This document shows positions 23,802-32,652 of a stretch of DNA of 37,771 nucleotides, piece by piece (the stretch's first letter is position 1; each line of letters starts with the position of its first letter). The DNA comes from an uncultured Bacilli bacterium. Lineage in GTDB: Bacteria; Bacillota_I; Bacilli_A; RF39; UBA660. A model generated the notes under the pieces. It was not told the origin of the DNA, searched no databases, and saw only the letters and a program-made list of their open reading frames with translations. A program made the position numbers and the translations under genes. The DNA is taken from assembly GCA_947629815.1 (NCBI GenBank), contig CANRFG010000010.1, positions 1-37,771 of the forward strand, written 5' to 3'.

Positions 23802-26181
23802 GCAATTTTAAAAATAATTGTATAAATTTTTTTTCTATTCCTATATTAGCTAATTTTCTTATAGCTATTCTCTTTTTCTTTATAGGTAATTTACCAAATA
23901 ATATTTCATCTATTTTATCTTTTTTTACTGTTTCTATTGGTAAATCTGAGATAATTTCCTCAATATCTTCATTTATTATTCTTACTGGGTCTGATTCAAT
24001 ATCTTTTCCTTTGCAATTAATTGTTAATTGTTTTCCAATAGTAGGCACATTTTTAACTTCAACAATAAAGTCTGGACCATCTGTATATGTATTACAATTT
24101 ATTTTTTCATCATTTAAATATGTAATTACATCATCTGCTTGTTTTGTATTCCTAAATCTAAATTTATAGTTTCTAGTTTGAGGCACAATTCCACTTTTAC
24201 CTTCTATTGCTTTTATTATTATTGTATAATTATTTGGCATGTAATTATAATCTATCATTGTCATTAAGTAATAATCTTTTAAATATAAATTACTTACACC
24301 ATCGTCTTCATATAAGTTAAATGTATTTGACCTACCTGGGAATATATGTATTTCCATGTCTATTGGGGGTGTTGTATCATTTATATTTTTATTTGTTCCA
24401 AGTGGTATGATAGCGCCTTGCCTTGCGAAAACAGGATAATCATTATCTTTAAAGAATGAAACATATTTTCTGTTACCTAAGAATTTTTTACCTGATACAA
24501 AATCATACCATGTACCTGCTGGTATATAAAATTTATGAATAACTCTACTCATTATGTAGTCTTTTGATGTTGTGATTGGTGAAATAAATAATTGACTACC
24601 AAAATAATATTCATTTCTATATAATGGGTCATCATACATTTGTGGAACTGTATAATAAAGTGGAGTTATCAAAGGTACACCAAATTTAGAATTTGAATAT
24701 GCTTCACTATATAAATATGGTATTAATTTATGTCTTAATTTTAAATATTCTTTAGTTATTTCATATGTTTTTATACTCCAACGCCAAGGTTCCCTTTTAT
24801 AATATTTACTAGAATCTGCTCCAAATTTTAGTATTGGACTAAAAGTACCTAATTGAACATATCTAATATATAACTCATTATCTTCTATTCCTTCACTATA
24901 TCCACCTATGTCATGACACCACCAAGATACTCCCATGTTAGTAGCGTTTACATTATGAAATGATAAGGCTCTAAGTGTATCCCAACTTACTTTTGTTTTT
25001 CCAGAATATAAAACAGGATATCTATGCGCTGCAACTAATGAATTATGCGCAATAAGAAATGGTCTTCTTCTATAATCTCTTCTCATGTCAAGGAACTGGT
25101 AATGTTTTAATGTATTTAATTTTGAAATATTATCTTTATCAAAGTAATCTATCCAATAAAAATCAACACCATAACTATCTAATTTATGTACTAATAATTT
25201 AAAATAAGCATCCACACATCTTGGATTTAATACATCAAATGGTATTCTTCCATTTTTATCTTCTTGTAAATATCTTTTTAATTCTTGATAATTTTCTTCA
25301 ATTGAATAAATTCCATATAATGGATTTATACTTAATCCAAGTCTTATACCCATCGAATGTAAATAATTTATTGTTCCACTAAAATCATTAAATTTACTAG
25401 TATCTGGAGTAAAACCTGAGTTTATTTTTTCATCTACATTCAAGTGCCAATCTTTATTTAAAACAACAATTGAAAGTGGTATATCATGGTCATAAAATTT
25501 ATTTATTATTTTTCTTAAACTCTTATCATCATATGCATAATTTCTATACCACCAGTTTCCTAGTGCATATCTTGGAATAAGACTAGGATAACCTGTTAGT
25601 TTATAATAATCTATTAAACATGATGGGAAATCTTTACCATATGCAAACAAATATAAATCTATACCACTATTTTCTCTTAAAATTAAAACGCCTTCTTCAT
25701 CAAATACTTTGGTTTTTGAATCATCTATTGTTGCAAATCCATCTAGTGAATATAAACTTTTTTTTAATTTAGAATTTGTAGTATCATATGCAAGTTCTGT
25801 TGTTGGGGCACCATAATTTCTAACTTCTGGCATTCCATAATACCATGTTTTATTTGTACCTAAAATATCTACTTTTAAATTAGAATCTGCAAACAATTTA
25901 CCTGAACCAAATGGTCTTTCCATTTTATATGACAATCTAAAATAATTTGTAGAAATAACCAATGTATCATCAAGTATAACTTTTTTAAAATCTACTTTAT
26001 CAAAATTCCTATTTATTACAAGTTCTGTACTTCTATCCTCAAACATTGCATTTTCGCTATATTCAAGTCTTACTAAATGTTCTGATAATATAGTAATTCT
26101 AAATTTATTACCAGAAATTACATTTTCAGGTCTTGCTTTGGAATTATTACTTAATTTAAATTGTTCCCCTAATTTATACAT
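23779..26181 (-). CDS. Glycoside hydrolase family 31 homologue, atypical acid/base site
   Basis: 800 aa with no signal peptide, hence cytosolic. The GH31 plan is clear: an N-terminal beta domain, then RYALGNWW (about 204-211), YDHDIPLSIVVLNKDW, WIDYFDKD with the probable nucleophile D345, WWCHDIGGY near 420, and C-terminal beta domains with FPGRSNTFNLYEDDG. In GH31 the acid/base Asp sits in a GD(N/T/C) motif before a conserved W; here the matching segment is YSGKTKVSWDTL, giving Lys392. The last 70 residues form a charged helical extension. It lies 9 nt after the pyruvate kinase homologue (SD AAGGTGAT). It is probably an alpha-glucoside enzyme, but hydrolase activity is open. Confidence 0.88.
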   Translation of the reverse strand: MYKLGEQFKLSNNSKARPENVISGNKFRITILSEHLVRLEYSENAMFEDRSTELVINRNFDKVDFKKVILDDTLVISTNYFRLSYKMERPFGSGKLFADSNLKVDILGTNKTWYYGMPEVRNYGAPTTELAYDTTNSKLKKSLYSLDGFATIDDSKTKVFDEEGVLILRENSGIDLYLFAYGKDFPSCLIDYYKLTGYPSLIPRYALGNWWYRNYAYDDKSLRKIINKFYDHDIPLSIVVLNKDWHLNVDEKINSGFTPDTSKFNDFSGTINYLHSMGIRLGLSINPLYGIYSIEENYQELKRYLQEDKNGRIPFDVLNPRCVDAYFKLLVHKLDSYGVDFYWIDYFDKDNISKLNTLKHYQFLDMRRDYRRRPFLIAHNSLVAAHRYPVLYSGKTKVSWDTLRALSFHNVNATNMGVSWWCHDIGGYSEGIEDNELYIRYVQLGTFSPILKFGADSSKYYKREPWRWSIKTYEITKEYLKLRHKLIPYLYSEAYSNSKFGVPLITPLYYTVPQMYDDPLYRNEYYFGSQLFISPITTSKDYIMSRVIHKFYIPAGTWYDFVSGKKFLGNRKYVSFFKDNDYPVFARQGAIIPLGTNKNINDTTPPIDMEIHIFPGRSNTFNLYEDDGVSNLYLKDYYLMTMIDYNYMPNNYTIIIKAIEGKSGIVPQTRNYKFRFRNTKQADDVITYLNDEKINCNTYTDGPDFIVEVKNVPTIGKQLTINCKGKDIESDPVRIINEDIEEIISDLPIETVKKDKIDEILFGKLPIKKKRIAIRKLANIGIEKKFIQLFLKLLEYVEQM

Positions 26182-26190
26182 TTTATCACC

Positions 26191-27606
26191 TTATATTTCT
26201 TCTATTTTAACAAAGTTTGTATGTTTTACTTCTTTAAATGGATAGCCTCCTGTTATTACTATTTTATCTTTTTCTTCAAGTTGAAATTGCAAAGTAGCAA
26301 TTTTTTTTGATTTATTTAACATTGAATCCAAGTCTTTAAATTCGTTTACAATAACTGGTACAATTCCAAAATTAAGTGAAAGTGATTTTGCTGTATTTGA
26401 ATCATTAGTTATAGCAAGTATTGGACAACTTGGTCTAAATCTACTTATTTTTCTAGCAGTATATCCACTTATAGTAGGTGCGACTATTAACTTACATTTT
26501 AATCTACATGACAACATCGCAACGCTATATGAAATTTCTCCTGTTATATCTTGTTTTTCTGTTCTTGCAGCTTTATCGAGTAATCCTAAATAATCAATTC
26601 CTTCTTCAGCAGAAACTATTATTTTTTCTACCATATCTAATGTTTCTATTGGATATTTACCTATTGTAGTTTCACCAGATAACATAACTGCATCTACACC
26701 ATCTAATACAGCATTAGCTATATCGGATACTTCTGCTCTAGTTGGTCTCATATTTTCTTCCATTGTGGATATTAATTCTGCTGCGACTATACTTATTTTA
26801 CCAGCTATATGACATTTACTTATAACAGATTTTTGTATCCTTGGAATTCTTTCCATAGGTATTTCAACTCCTAAATCTGTCCTTGCTATCATAATTCCAT
26901 CACTAACTTTTATTATTTCATCTATTTCTTCTACTGAACTTTCTCTTTCAATTTTTGCTATTATACCCATATGGTCATTTCCAAGTTCAATTAGCATATC
27001 ATTAACTTCTAATATGTCTTCTGATGATGACACATATGAAACCGCTAAAAAATCTGCATTTTTTTTATGTGCATATAGTATATCTTCTTTATCTTTTTCA
27101 CTTAAGAAAGGAATATCTAATTTAATTCCAACAACATGTATATCACTATTTGAATTTATAATTCCACCTTTTACTACTCTACATTTTAAATATAGTTCTT
27201 CTTTTTCTTCTACTATTAATTCAACTAATCCATCATTTATAGTTATTGTGTTTTCTACTTTTACTTTTTCTACAAAATTTTCATAGTTTACTGAAAATTT
27301 AGTTTCATCGCCCAATATATTTTCTTTATATATTCTAACTATGGTATCTTCTTTAAAATATGCCTTATCTTCTAAAATTTGCCCTACTCTTATATCTGGA
27401 CCATTCGTATCTAATATTATAGATACATTAGTTTTTAATTCTTTATTTACTTCTTCAACCATGTTAAAAACATTATCACAAAAAGAATAATTGGCTTGTC
27501 TCATGTTTATTCTTATAGCATCGCAACCTTTTTGAATAAGCTCTTTTATTTTTTCTTTTGAATTTGTTGCCTCACCAATTGTAGCAATTATCTTTGTTTT
27601 ACCCAT
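26191..27606 (-). CDS. Pyruvate kinase homologue with altered active-site residues
   Basis: 471 aa, the usual length, and recognisable throughout: an N-terminal KTKIIATIG, AKIERESSVEEIDEI with the catalytic Lys, MRPTRAEVSDIANAVLDGVDAVMLSGET, and a C-terminal allosteric-type domain (IVAPTISGYTARKISRFRPSCPILAIT). Several near-invariant residues differ, however: RINMRQA for RLNFSHG (S36 to R, H37 to Q), DTNGPDIRVG for DTKGPEIRTG (K68 to N), and ARTDLG for ARGDLG. These positions bind K+, ATP or phosphoenolpyruvate in typical enzymes. It heads an operon with the GH31 homologue. It may be a weak or repurposed enzyme; if no other pyk exists in the genome it must serve glycolysis. Confidence 0.88.
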   Translation of the reverse strand: MGKTKIIATIGEATNSKEKIKELIQKGCDAIRINMRQANYSFCDNVFNMVEEVNKELKTNVSIILDTNGPDIRVGQILEDKAYFKEDTIVRIYKENILGDETKFSVNYENFVEKVKVENTITINDGLVELIVEEKEELYLKCRVVKGGIINSNSDIHVVGIKLDIPFLSEKDKEDILYAHKKNADFLAVSYVSSSEDILEVNDMLIELGNDHMGIIAKIERESSVEEIDEIIKVSDGIMIARTDLGVEIPMERIPRIQKSVISKCHIAGKISIVAAELISTMEENMRPTRAEVSDIANAVLDGVDAVMLSGETTIGKYPIETLDMVEKIIVSAEEGIDYLGLLDKAARTEKQDITGEISYSVAMLSCRLKCKLIVAPTISGYTARKISRFRPSCPILAITNDSNTAKSLSLNFGIVPVIVNEFKDLDSMLNKSKKIATLQFQLEEKDKIVITGGYPFKEVKHTNFVKIEEI

Positions 27607-27699
27607 AATATCACTAACCTTACCCTATTCTTTTAGTATTATATCATAAACACACTATAAAAATATAGTTTTTAATAAATAAAATTTGAAATTTTTACT

Positions 27700-27726
27700 T
27701 AAAAAAAAGGAAATTATTTTCCTTTT
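27700..27726 (-). terminator. Terminator of the 116-aa gene
   Basis: AAAAGGAAA / TTTCCTTTT with a short loop is followed by a T8 tract on the minus strand. It includes the stop codon at 27714. Confidence 0.85.
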
Positions 27727-28064
27727 CTACTATGTTCTTCTTGTTGTCTTTCATATAACATTTGTGTGACTTCCCTTGATTTAGCGCGTTTTTTTAAATA
27801 TTCTTGTTGATTCATATAATGTGAATTTTCAATATCATTTTTTTGAAAAATTGTATGTAATAAAACCAACTTATATAGTTTATTAAATCTTCCTTCAATA
27901 TCTTTTGTATTATCAACTGAATGTATAAATCTTCTAATTTGCCTCTCACTATATTCTACATCTTTTGATATTTCTGAAATAGGTTTCATTTCACCATCTT
28001 TCATAGAAACATAATAATCTATCATTGTATTTATAAATTTTTTAGAAAATTCTAAATTTTCCAT
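27714..28064 (-). CDS. Small HTH-like protein, unknown
   Basis: 116 aa, soluble and basic. Residues about 28-52 (PISEISKDVEYSERQIRRFIHSV) look like a helix-turn-helix, with the SERQIRRFI stretch as a recognition helix. The C-terminus is a charged helix rich in Gln, Glu and Arg. No named family is recognised. It is a single gene with its own promoter and terminator, divergent from the coiled-coil paralogue pair. A DNA-binding regulator is the best guess. Confidence 0.55.
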   Translation of the reverse strand: MENLEFSKKFINTMIDYYVSMKDGEMKPISEISKDVEYSERQIRRFIHSVDNTKDIEGRFNKLYKLVLLHTIFQKNDIENSHYMNQQEYLKKRAKSREVTQMLYERQQEEHSRKGK

Positions 28065-28091
28065 AATAATTAAACTCCTTTTCTGAATACA

Positions 28092-28130
28092 AATTTATTA
28101 TACTTTTACATAATTGTCAATATTTTTGAC
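28092..28130 (-). promoter_or_regulatory. Promoter and palindrome upstream of the 116-aa gene
   Basis: TTGACA (28120-28115), a 17-nt spacer and TAAATT (28097-28092). The -35 forms one arm of GTCAA-TATTT-TTGAC (28116-28130), a palindrome that could be an operator in this divergent intergenic region. Confidence 0.5.
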
Positions 28131-28170
28131 GAAATAATACATTTATTTACATTCCTAATTATTGTTTTTG

Positions 28171-28199
28171 TTGAAAAATTTTTATACATAAGTTATACT
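28171..28199 (+). promoter_or_regulatory. Promoter of the 122-aa coiled-coil gene
   Basis: TTGAAA (28171-28176), a 17-nt spacer and TATACT (28194-28199), followed by TAGGAGGA and the ATG at 28220. Confidence 0.7.
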
Positions 28200-28219
28200 T
28201 AAGTTAGGAGGAAATTAAA

Positions 28220-28588
28220 ATGGATCAAAGACAAATATATGAAGCATTAGAAGATGTAGAAAAATTGCGTAATAAAGTAAATAGCCTAGAGCAAGAGAAT
28301 AGACGTCTTGAACAAACTCTTGAAAATGTTACTGGTGACATAAAAGCAGCGTACGAAATTATTGGTGCGCTAAAAAATAAAATTGAATGGTTAGAAAGAG
28401 AACAAGTCAAATCAAACCTTCGATTTGCTACAATTGATCCAAGTTTAGATCCAACTACTAGACAAAATGCACATGATGAACTTGGTAAAATATTGGAAAG
28501 AGAAGCACGCTTAGCAGAACTAGACAGGCCTGCTGTAAGACCTCAGGAGAATAATGAAGACCCTGAACTTAGTACATTTATTAAATAA
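28220..28588 (+). CDS. Coiled-coil protein with SLDxxTRQ motif (paralogue 1)
   Basis: 122 aa. An N-terminal coiled coil (about 7-65: heptads in VEKLRNKVNSLEQENRRLEQTLENV and IIGALKNKIEWLE) is followed by ATIDPSLDPTTRQNAHDELGKIL at about 73-95 and a Pro/Glu-rich tail. The SLDPTTRQNAHDEL segment recurs in the next gene, showing common descent. No known family. It is soluble and probably oligomeric. It is monocistronic, with a clean promoter (TTGAAA/TATACT), an AGGAGG SD and a terminator. Confidence 0.75.
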   Translation: MDQRQIYEALEDVEKLRNKVNSLEQENRRLEQTLENVTGDIKAAYEIIGALKNKIEWLEREQVKSNLRFATIDPSLDPTTRQNAHDELGKILEREARLAELDRPAVRPQENNEDPELSTFIK

Positions 28589-28607
28589 GAGAAACCCTCT
28601 TATTTTT
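28584..28607 (+). terminator. Terminator of paralogue 1
   Basis: AATAAGAG / CTCTTATT stem with a 5-nt loop, followed by TTT, overlapping the stop codon at 28588. Confidence 0.8.
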
Positions 28608-28622
28608 ATATAATTAATTTAA

Positions 28623-28651
28623 TTGACAAAATTATTTAGTTGATATATATT
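28623..28651 (+). promoter_or_regulatory. Promoter of paralogue 2
   Basis: TTGACA (28623-28628), a 17-nt spacer and TATATT (28646-28651); consensus -35. Confidence 0.75.
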
Positions 28652-28670
28652 GAGTATGGAGGGATTTAAT

Positions 28671-28904
28671 ATGAATAATGAAGTTTTTGATGCAACTTTT
28701 AAAAATGTATTTGAAAAAATACGTATTATAGCAGGTATAATAGATAAACAAAATGAAAAAATAGATAATTTAGAAAAAAAAGTACATATATTAGAACTTA
28801 AAAATATTATAAATGATCAATCATTAGATATGAACACAAGACAAGATGCTCAAAATGAACTTGCTAGTCTTTTAAACAAAGAACAAAATAAGAAATCAAA
28901 ATAA
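28671..28904 (+). CDS. Coiled-coil protein with SLDxxTRQ motif (paralogue 2)
   Basis: 77 aa. A helical N-terminus (VFDATFKNVFEKIRIIAGIIDKQNEKIDNLEKKVHILELK, a probable coiled coil) is followed by INDQSLDMNTRQDAQNELASLL, matching the SLDPTTRQNAHDELGKIL of the neighbour. The tail is short and basic. The start at 28671 has GGAGG upstream; the track's 28650 ATG has none. It has its own consensus promoter and a terminator resembling paralogue 1's. Function unknown. Confidence 0.7.
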   Translation: MNNEVFDATFKNVFEKIRIIAGIIDKQNEKIDNLEKKVHILELKNIINDQSLDMNTRQDAQNELASLLNKEQNKKSK

Positions 28905-28929
28905 AAGAGGAACTAATCCTCTTATTTTT
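28903..28929. terminator. Terminator between paralogue 2 and the SpoIIID-like gene
   Basis: AAGAGGA / TCCTCTT with a 5-nt loop, then ATTTTTA on the plus strand and TTTTATTTT on the minus strand; convergent genes flank it. Confidence 0.8.
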
Positions 28930-28944
28930 ATGTATATAATTAAT

Positions 28945-29403
28945 TTATTTACTTTTAGTTGAATTTTGAATTAAGTTTTCATTACTTCTTGTACTAGCTA
29001 ATATTATAACTTGATTATACATTTCTTTATCTATTTTTTCTAATCTTACCATTAAATCACGATATACAATCCAATAATTTGTATTTGTTATATTTGATAT
29101 TTCTTCTAATGTTTTTCCACTTATATAAAGTTTAGCGCATGTTAAAACTCTTTTTTTAACATCAGCATCATTAATAGTTTTTGGCTTATTTTCGTTTAAT
29201 TTGTTATCAATTTCATCAGTTAAATTGTTATTTTTTTTATATCTATTAATATAATCTGATACAGTAGCATTACTTATTTTAAAAAAATTATTACTGAAAT
29301 ACTCTGCTATCTTCCTAGTTGATACACCAGGATTATTAATAAAATATTCCCCTATTAAATTTATTCTTTCTTCTCTTTCTTCATCTGTAAAATTAGCAGC
29401 CAT
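28945..29403 (-). CDS. SpoIIID-like regulator with two HTH motifs
   Basis: 152 aa. The C-terminal half (about 83-140) resembles SpoIIID, the mother-cell sporulation regulator: KLYISGKTLEEISNITNTNYWIVYRDLMVRLEKIDKEMYNQV parallels the SpoIIID helix-turn-helix followed by DL..RL..I...L...V. The N-terminal half (about 14-58) has a second SpoIIID-like HTH, GVSTRKIAEYFSNN..ISNATVSDYINRYKK. SpoIIID itself is only about 90 aa with one unit. The ATG immediately follows the lepA stop (TAAATG), and its SD GGAGGATGAG lies in the end of lepA, so translation is coupled. Likely DNA-binding; the sporulation role is inferred. Confidence 0.7.
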   Translation of the reverse strand: MAANFTDEEREERINLIGEYFINNPGVSTRKIAEYFSNNFFKISNATVSDYINRYKKNNNLTDEIDNKLNENKPKTINDADVKKRVLTCAKLYISGKTLEEISNITNTNYWIVYRDLMVRLEKIDKEMYNQVIILASTRSNENLIQNSTKSK

Positions 29404-31203
29404 TTACTCATCCTCCATTGATAATACTGATAAAAATGCTTCTTGTGGTATTTCTACACTACCTACCATTTTCATTCTTTTTTTACCTTCTTTTTGTTTT
29501 TCTAGCAATTTTCTTTTTCTTGAAACATCTCCTCCATAACATTTCGCTAAAACATCTTTTCTAACTGCTTTTACTGTTTCACGAGCAATTGCTTTATTTC
29601 CAATACAAGCTTGAATTGGTACTTCAAATTGTTGTCTTGGGATTAATTTTTTTAAATTTTCAGTTATAACTTTTCCTCTTTTATAAGCAAAATCTTTATG
29701 AACTATTATACTTAATGCATCTATTGCTTCACCATTTAATAATATATCCATTTTAACTAAATCACTGCTTTTATATCCAATTAATTCATAATCAAATGAA
29801 GCATATCCTTTAGTCGCACTTTTTAATTTGTCAAAAAAGTCATAAACTATTTCAGATAAAGGTATATCATAATGAATATTTACTCTCATTTCATCTAAAT
29901 ATTCCATAGATACATAACTTCCTCTTTTATCTTGACACAATTCCATAATTGGTCCTATATACTCACTAGGTACAAATATATTTGTTCTTATATAAGGTTC
30001 TTTTATATCTTTTATTTTTACTTTATCTGGCATTTTAACAGGACTATCTACTTTTATAATACTTCCATCTGTTAATTCAACTTCATATATAACTGAAGGT
30101 GAAGTTGCGATTAAATCTATTTTAAATTCTCTTTCTATTCTTTCTTCTATTATTTCCATATGTAAAAGTCCTAAAAAACCACATCTAAATCCAAATCCTA
30201 GTGCCTTAGATGTTTCTGGTTCAAATTCTAAAGCTGCATCATTTAATTTTAATTTTTCTAATGCATCTCTTAAATCAGGATATTTTGAAGATTCGATTGG
30301 ATATATTCCACAAAATACCATTGGTTTCATAGGTTTATAGCCTTTTAAAGCTTCTGAAACAGGATTATTATCTAAAGTTATAGTATCTCCTACTTTTACA
30401 TCACTTATACTTTTCATACTTGCGCATATTGTACCTACTTCCCCTGCAACAAGTTCATTTACTTTTTTTTCATATGGAGTATGTACGCAAAGTTCAACTA
30501 CATCATATGAAGCATTAGTTGATAACATTCTTATTTTATCTCCTACTTTTAGTTTACCATCAACTACTCTTATAGATGTAATTATTCCTCTGTATGCATC
30601 ATAACAACTATCGAATATTAGTGCTTTTAATTTATCATTTTTATTGCCAATAGGAGCTGGTATTTTTTTTATTATTGTTTCTACTAATTCTTTAATTCCT
30701 GTTCCATTTTTCGCACTCGTAAGTATTATCTCATCTTTATCAAATCCAAATGTATCTACAAGCTCTTTTGTTACTCTTTCTATATCAGCATTTGGTAAGT
30801 CTATTTTATTTATAACAGGTATTATTGTAAGATTATTTTCTAAGGCTAAATAAAGGTTTGCCAAAGTTTGTGCTTCTATTCCTTGCGCTGCATCTACTAC
30901 TAATATTGCGCCTTCACAAGCCGCTAAACTTCTACTTACTTCATATGAGAAATCTACATGACCTGGTGTATCTATCAAATGTAAATAATATGTTTCGTTA
31001 TTCATTTCGTATTTCAACTGAACAGCATTTAACTTAATAGTTATTCCACGCTCTCTTTCAAGTTCCATATTATCTAATAATTGTTCTTGTTTTTCTCTTT
31101 CAGTTATTGCGCCTGTAATTTCTAGTATTCTATCTGCTAAAGTACTTTTACCATGATCAATATGAGCAATTATAGAAAAATTTCTTATATTTTCTTGTTT
31201 CAT
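29404..31203 (-). CDS. lepA: Elongation factor 4 (LepA)
   Basis: 599 aa, the exact family size. GTPase motifs: AHIDHGKST (P-loop), [29 protein letters not shown]. The LepA-specific C-terminal region ends with [36 protein letters not shown]. It is a ribosome-associated GTPase acting in translation fidelity or 30S biogenesis. SD GAAGGTGA. It is not followed by hemW/hrcA as in many Firmicutes but by a SpoIIID-like gene that starts at its stop codon. Confidence 0.98.
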   Translation of the reverse strand: MKQENIRNFSIIAHIDHGKSTLADRILEITGAITEREKQEQLLDNMELERERGITIKLNAVQLKYEMNNETYYLHLIDTPGHVDFSYEVSRSLAACEGAILVVDAAQGIEAQTLANLYLALENNLTIIPVINKIDLPNADIERVTKELVDTFGFDKDEIILTSAKNGTGIKELVETIIKKIPAPIGNKNDKLKALIFDSCYDAYRGIITSIRVVDGKLKVGDKIRMLSTNASYDVVELCVHTPYEKKVNELVAGEVGTICASMKSISDVKVGDTITLDNNPVSEALKGYKPMKPMVFCGIYPIESSKYPDLRDALEKLKLNDAALEFEPETSKALGFGFRCGFLGLLHMEIIEERIEREFKIDLIATSPSVIYEVELTDGSIIKVDSPVKMPDKVKIKDIKEPYIRTNIFVPSEYIGPIMELCQDKRGSYVSMEYLDEMRVNIHYDIPLSEIVYDFFDKLKSATKGYASFDYELIGYKSSDLVKMDILLNGEAIDALSIIVHKDFAYKRGKVITENLKKLIPRQQFEVPIQACIGNKAIARETVKAVRKDVLAKCYGGDVSRKRKLLEKQKEGKKRMKMVGSVEIPQEAFLSVLSMEDE

Positions 31204-31239
31204 GTTTTCACCTTCTTTTTATTTAATGTTAAATTTAAT

Positions 31240-31290
31240 ATAAAAGTCCACCTAGTTAATAGGTGGAGAAACATTTATAGTATAAATGTT
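31240..31290 (-). terminator. Two tandem hairpins between the GtrA-like gene and lepA
   Basis: On the minus strand, AACATTTATA-C-TATAAATGTT (perfect 10-bp arms) comes just after the GtrA-like stop. Then CCACCTA-N5-TAGGTGG is followed by ACTTTTAT. The T tracts are modest. They may terminate the glycosyltransferase operon and/or structure the lepA leader, since no separate lepA promoter is obvious. Confidence 0.6.
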
Positions 31291-31706
31291 TATTTACTTT
31301 TAAATACAAATAATTTACTAAATACATAATTTAATACTATTACTATAACTTGATTTATTACTTTTGCAATCATATCGTCCATTTTTATAAGTTCAACAAA
31401 TACATACATAAGAAGTACATCTATTATTAGTGATAGTAATCTGTATTTAACAAATTGATAAACTTGTATTAATACTTGTTTTTTATCTTTTTCTTTATCT
31501 TTAAATACAAATAATTTATTAGTTACATATGCAAAAGCGACTGATATAATCCAAGAAATAACATTGCTTATTAAATAATTTATTCCAAATATTTTAGCAA
31601 ATATAAAGTACGCTACTATTGAAACTAAAGTAGTTAAAACTCCTACTATTAAGTAATTTACTATTTCTTCGTATTTTTTATATAATTTCATGCACTTATT
31701 TATCAT
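31290..31706 (-). CDS. GtrA-family membrane protein
   Basis: 138 aa with four membrane segments: IVNYLIVGVLTTLVSIVAYFIFA, YLISNVISWIISVAFAYVTNK, a third at about 85-108 and a fourth at about 115-133. The NYLIVGVLTTLVS and NKLFVFK...FSKLFVFKS repeats are the GtrA family hallmark. Relatives are proposed to flip undecaprenyl-linked sugars for cell-surface glycosylation. It overlaps the glycosyltransferase upstream by 11 nt, the standard GtrA-GtrB pairing. An ATG at codon 6 is an alternative start; neither has a strong SD. Confidence 0.85.
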   Translation of the reverse strand: MINKCMKLYKKYEEIVNYLIVGVLTTLVSIVAYFIFAKIFGINYLISNVISWIISVAFAYVTNKLFVFKDKEKDKKQVLIQVYQFVKYRLLSLIIDVLLMYVFVELIKMDDMIAKVINQVIVIVLNYVFSKLFVFKSK

Positions 31707-32637
31707 TGTCTTTTTCTGTTTCCTTTACTAAATATATAGGTCTTTTCTTAATTTCTAAATACGCTTTTGATATATACTGACCAATTATTCCTAAACAAAA
31801 TAATTGTATACCACTTACAAAGAAAATAATACATATCATACTTGGCCAACCTGCAACAGGATCTCCTACTACTAATGTTTTTATAATTATAACTACTATC
31901 ATTATAAATGAAATTAAACAAAATATTATTCCAATTATAGAAGATATAGCTAAAGGAGCAGTTGAGAAAGCAATTATACTTTCAAGTGAATAACCAAATA
32001 ATTTCCAAAATGACCATTTTGTAGTTCCTGCAACTCTTTCTACATTTTCATATTCTAACCATTTTGTTTCATATCCTACCCAACTAAATATTCCTTTTGA
32101 AAATCTATTGTATTCTTTTAGTTCAAGTATAGAATCAACCATTTGTCTTGTCATTAATCTAAAATCTCTTGCGCCATCTACAATTTCAGTTTTAGAAATT
32201 TTATTTATTAGTTTATAGTAACAACGAGCAAAGAAACTTCTTATTTTTGGTTCTCCTTTTCTTGTTACTCTTCTTGTTGCGACGCAATCATAATTATCAT
32301 TTTTTATATAATTGTACATATCTGGTATTAATGAAGGAGGGTCTTGTAAATCAACATCCATTATAGCTACATAATCTCCAACTGATGCTTCAAGTCCTGC
32401 AAGCATTGCAGCTTCTTTACCAAAATTTCTTGAAAATGATACATATCTAACTCTTTTATCTTTTTTAGAAAGTTCACGAGCTACTTGCAAAGTTTTGTCT
32501 TTTGAACCATCATTTACAAATATAAACTCAAATTCTACTTTTTTCATTTGTTCTGCTATTTTAGTTATTTCTTTATAAAATATTGGCATTGCTTCTTCTT
32601 CGTTATAGCAAGGAACAACTATAGATATTTTTTCCAT
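31696..32637 (-). CDS. GtrB-like family 2 glycosyltransferase (polyprenyl-phosphate sugar synthase)
   Basis: 313 aa. The GT2 catalytic domain opens ISIVVPCYNEEEAMP, with VNDGSKDKT near 42 and the metal-binding DVDLQDPP (near 95). C-terminal membrane segments (ISSIIGIIFCLISFIMIVVIIIKTLV and MICIIFFVSGIQLFCLGIIGQYIS) and a YLE.K.RP.Y tail are diagnostic for the DPM1/GtrB group, which loads glucose or a related sugar onto undecaprenyl phosphate at the inner membrane face. SD GGTGG. It is paired with the GtrA-like gene; the final acceptor (teichoic acid, polysaccharide or protein) is unknown. Confidence 0.92.
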   Translation of the reverse strand: MEKISIVVPCYNEEEAMPIFYKEITKIAEQMKKVEFEFIFVNDGSKDKTLQVARELSKKDKRVRYVSFSRNFGKEAAMLAGLEASVGDYVAIMDVDLQDPPSLIPDMYNYIKNDNYDCVATRRVTRKGEPKIRSFFARCYYKLINKISKTEIVDGARDFRLMTRQMVDSILELKEYNRFSKGIFSWVGYETKWLEYENVERVAGTTKWSFWKLFGYSLESIIAFSTAPLAISSIIGIIFCLISFIMIVVIIIKTLVVGDPVAGWPSMICIIFFVSGIQLFCLGIIGQYISKAYLEIKKRPIYLVKETEKDNDK

Positions 32638-32652
32638 AAAACCACCAATTTA

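Noticed and set aside
27655-27685. Hairpin ACTATA-AAAA-TATAGT with T tract upstream of the pyruvate kinase homologue as a plus-strand terminator
   Set aside because: There is no plus-strand gene for it to end, and the stem is six A/T-rich pairs; probably chance or part of the promoter region.
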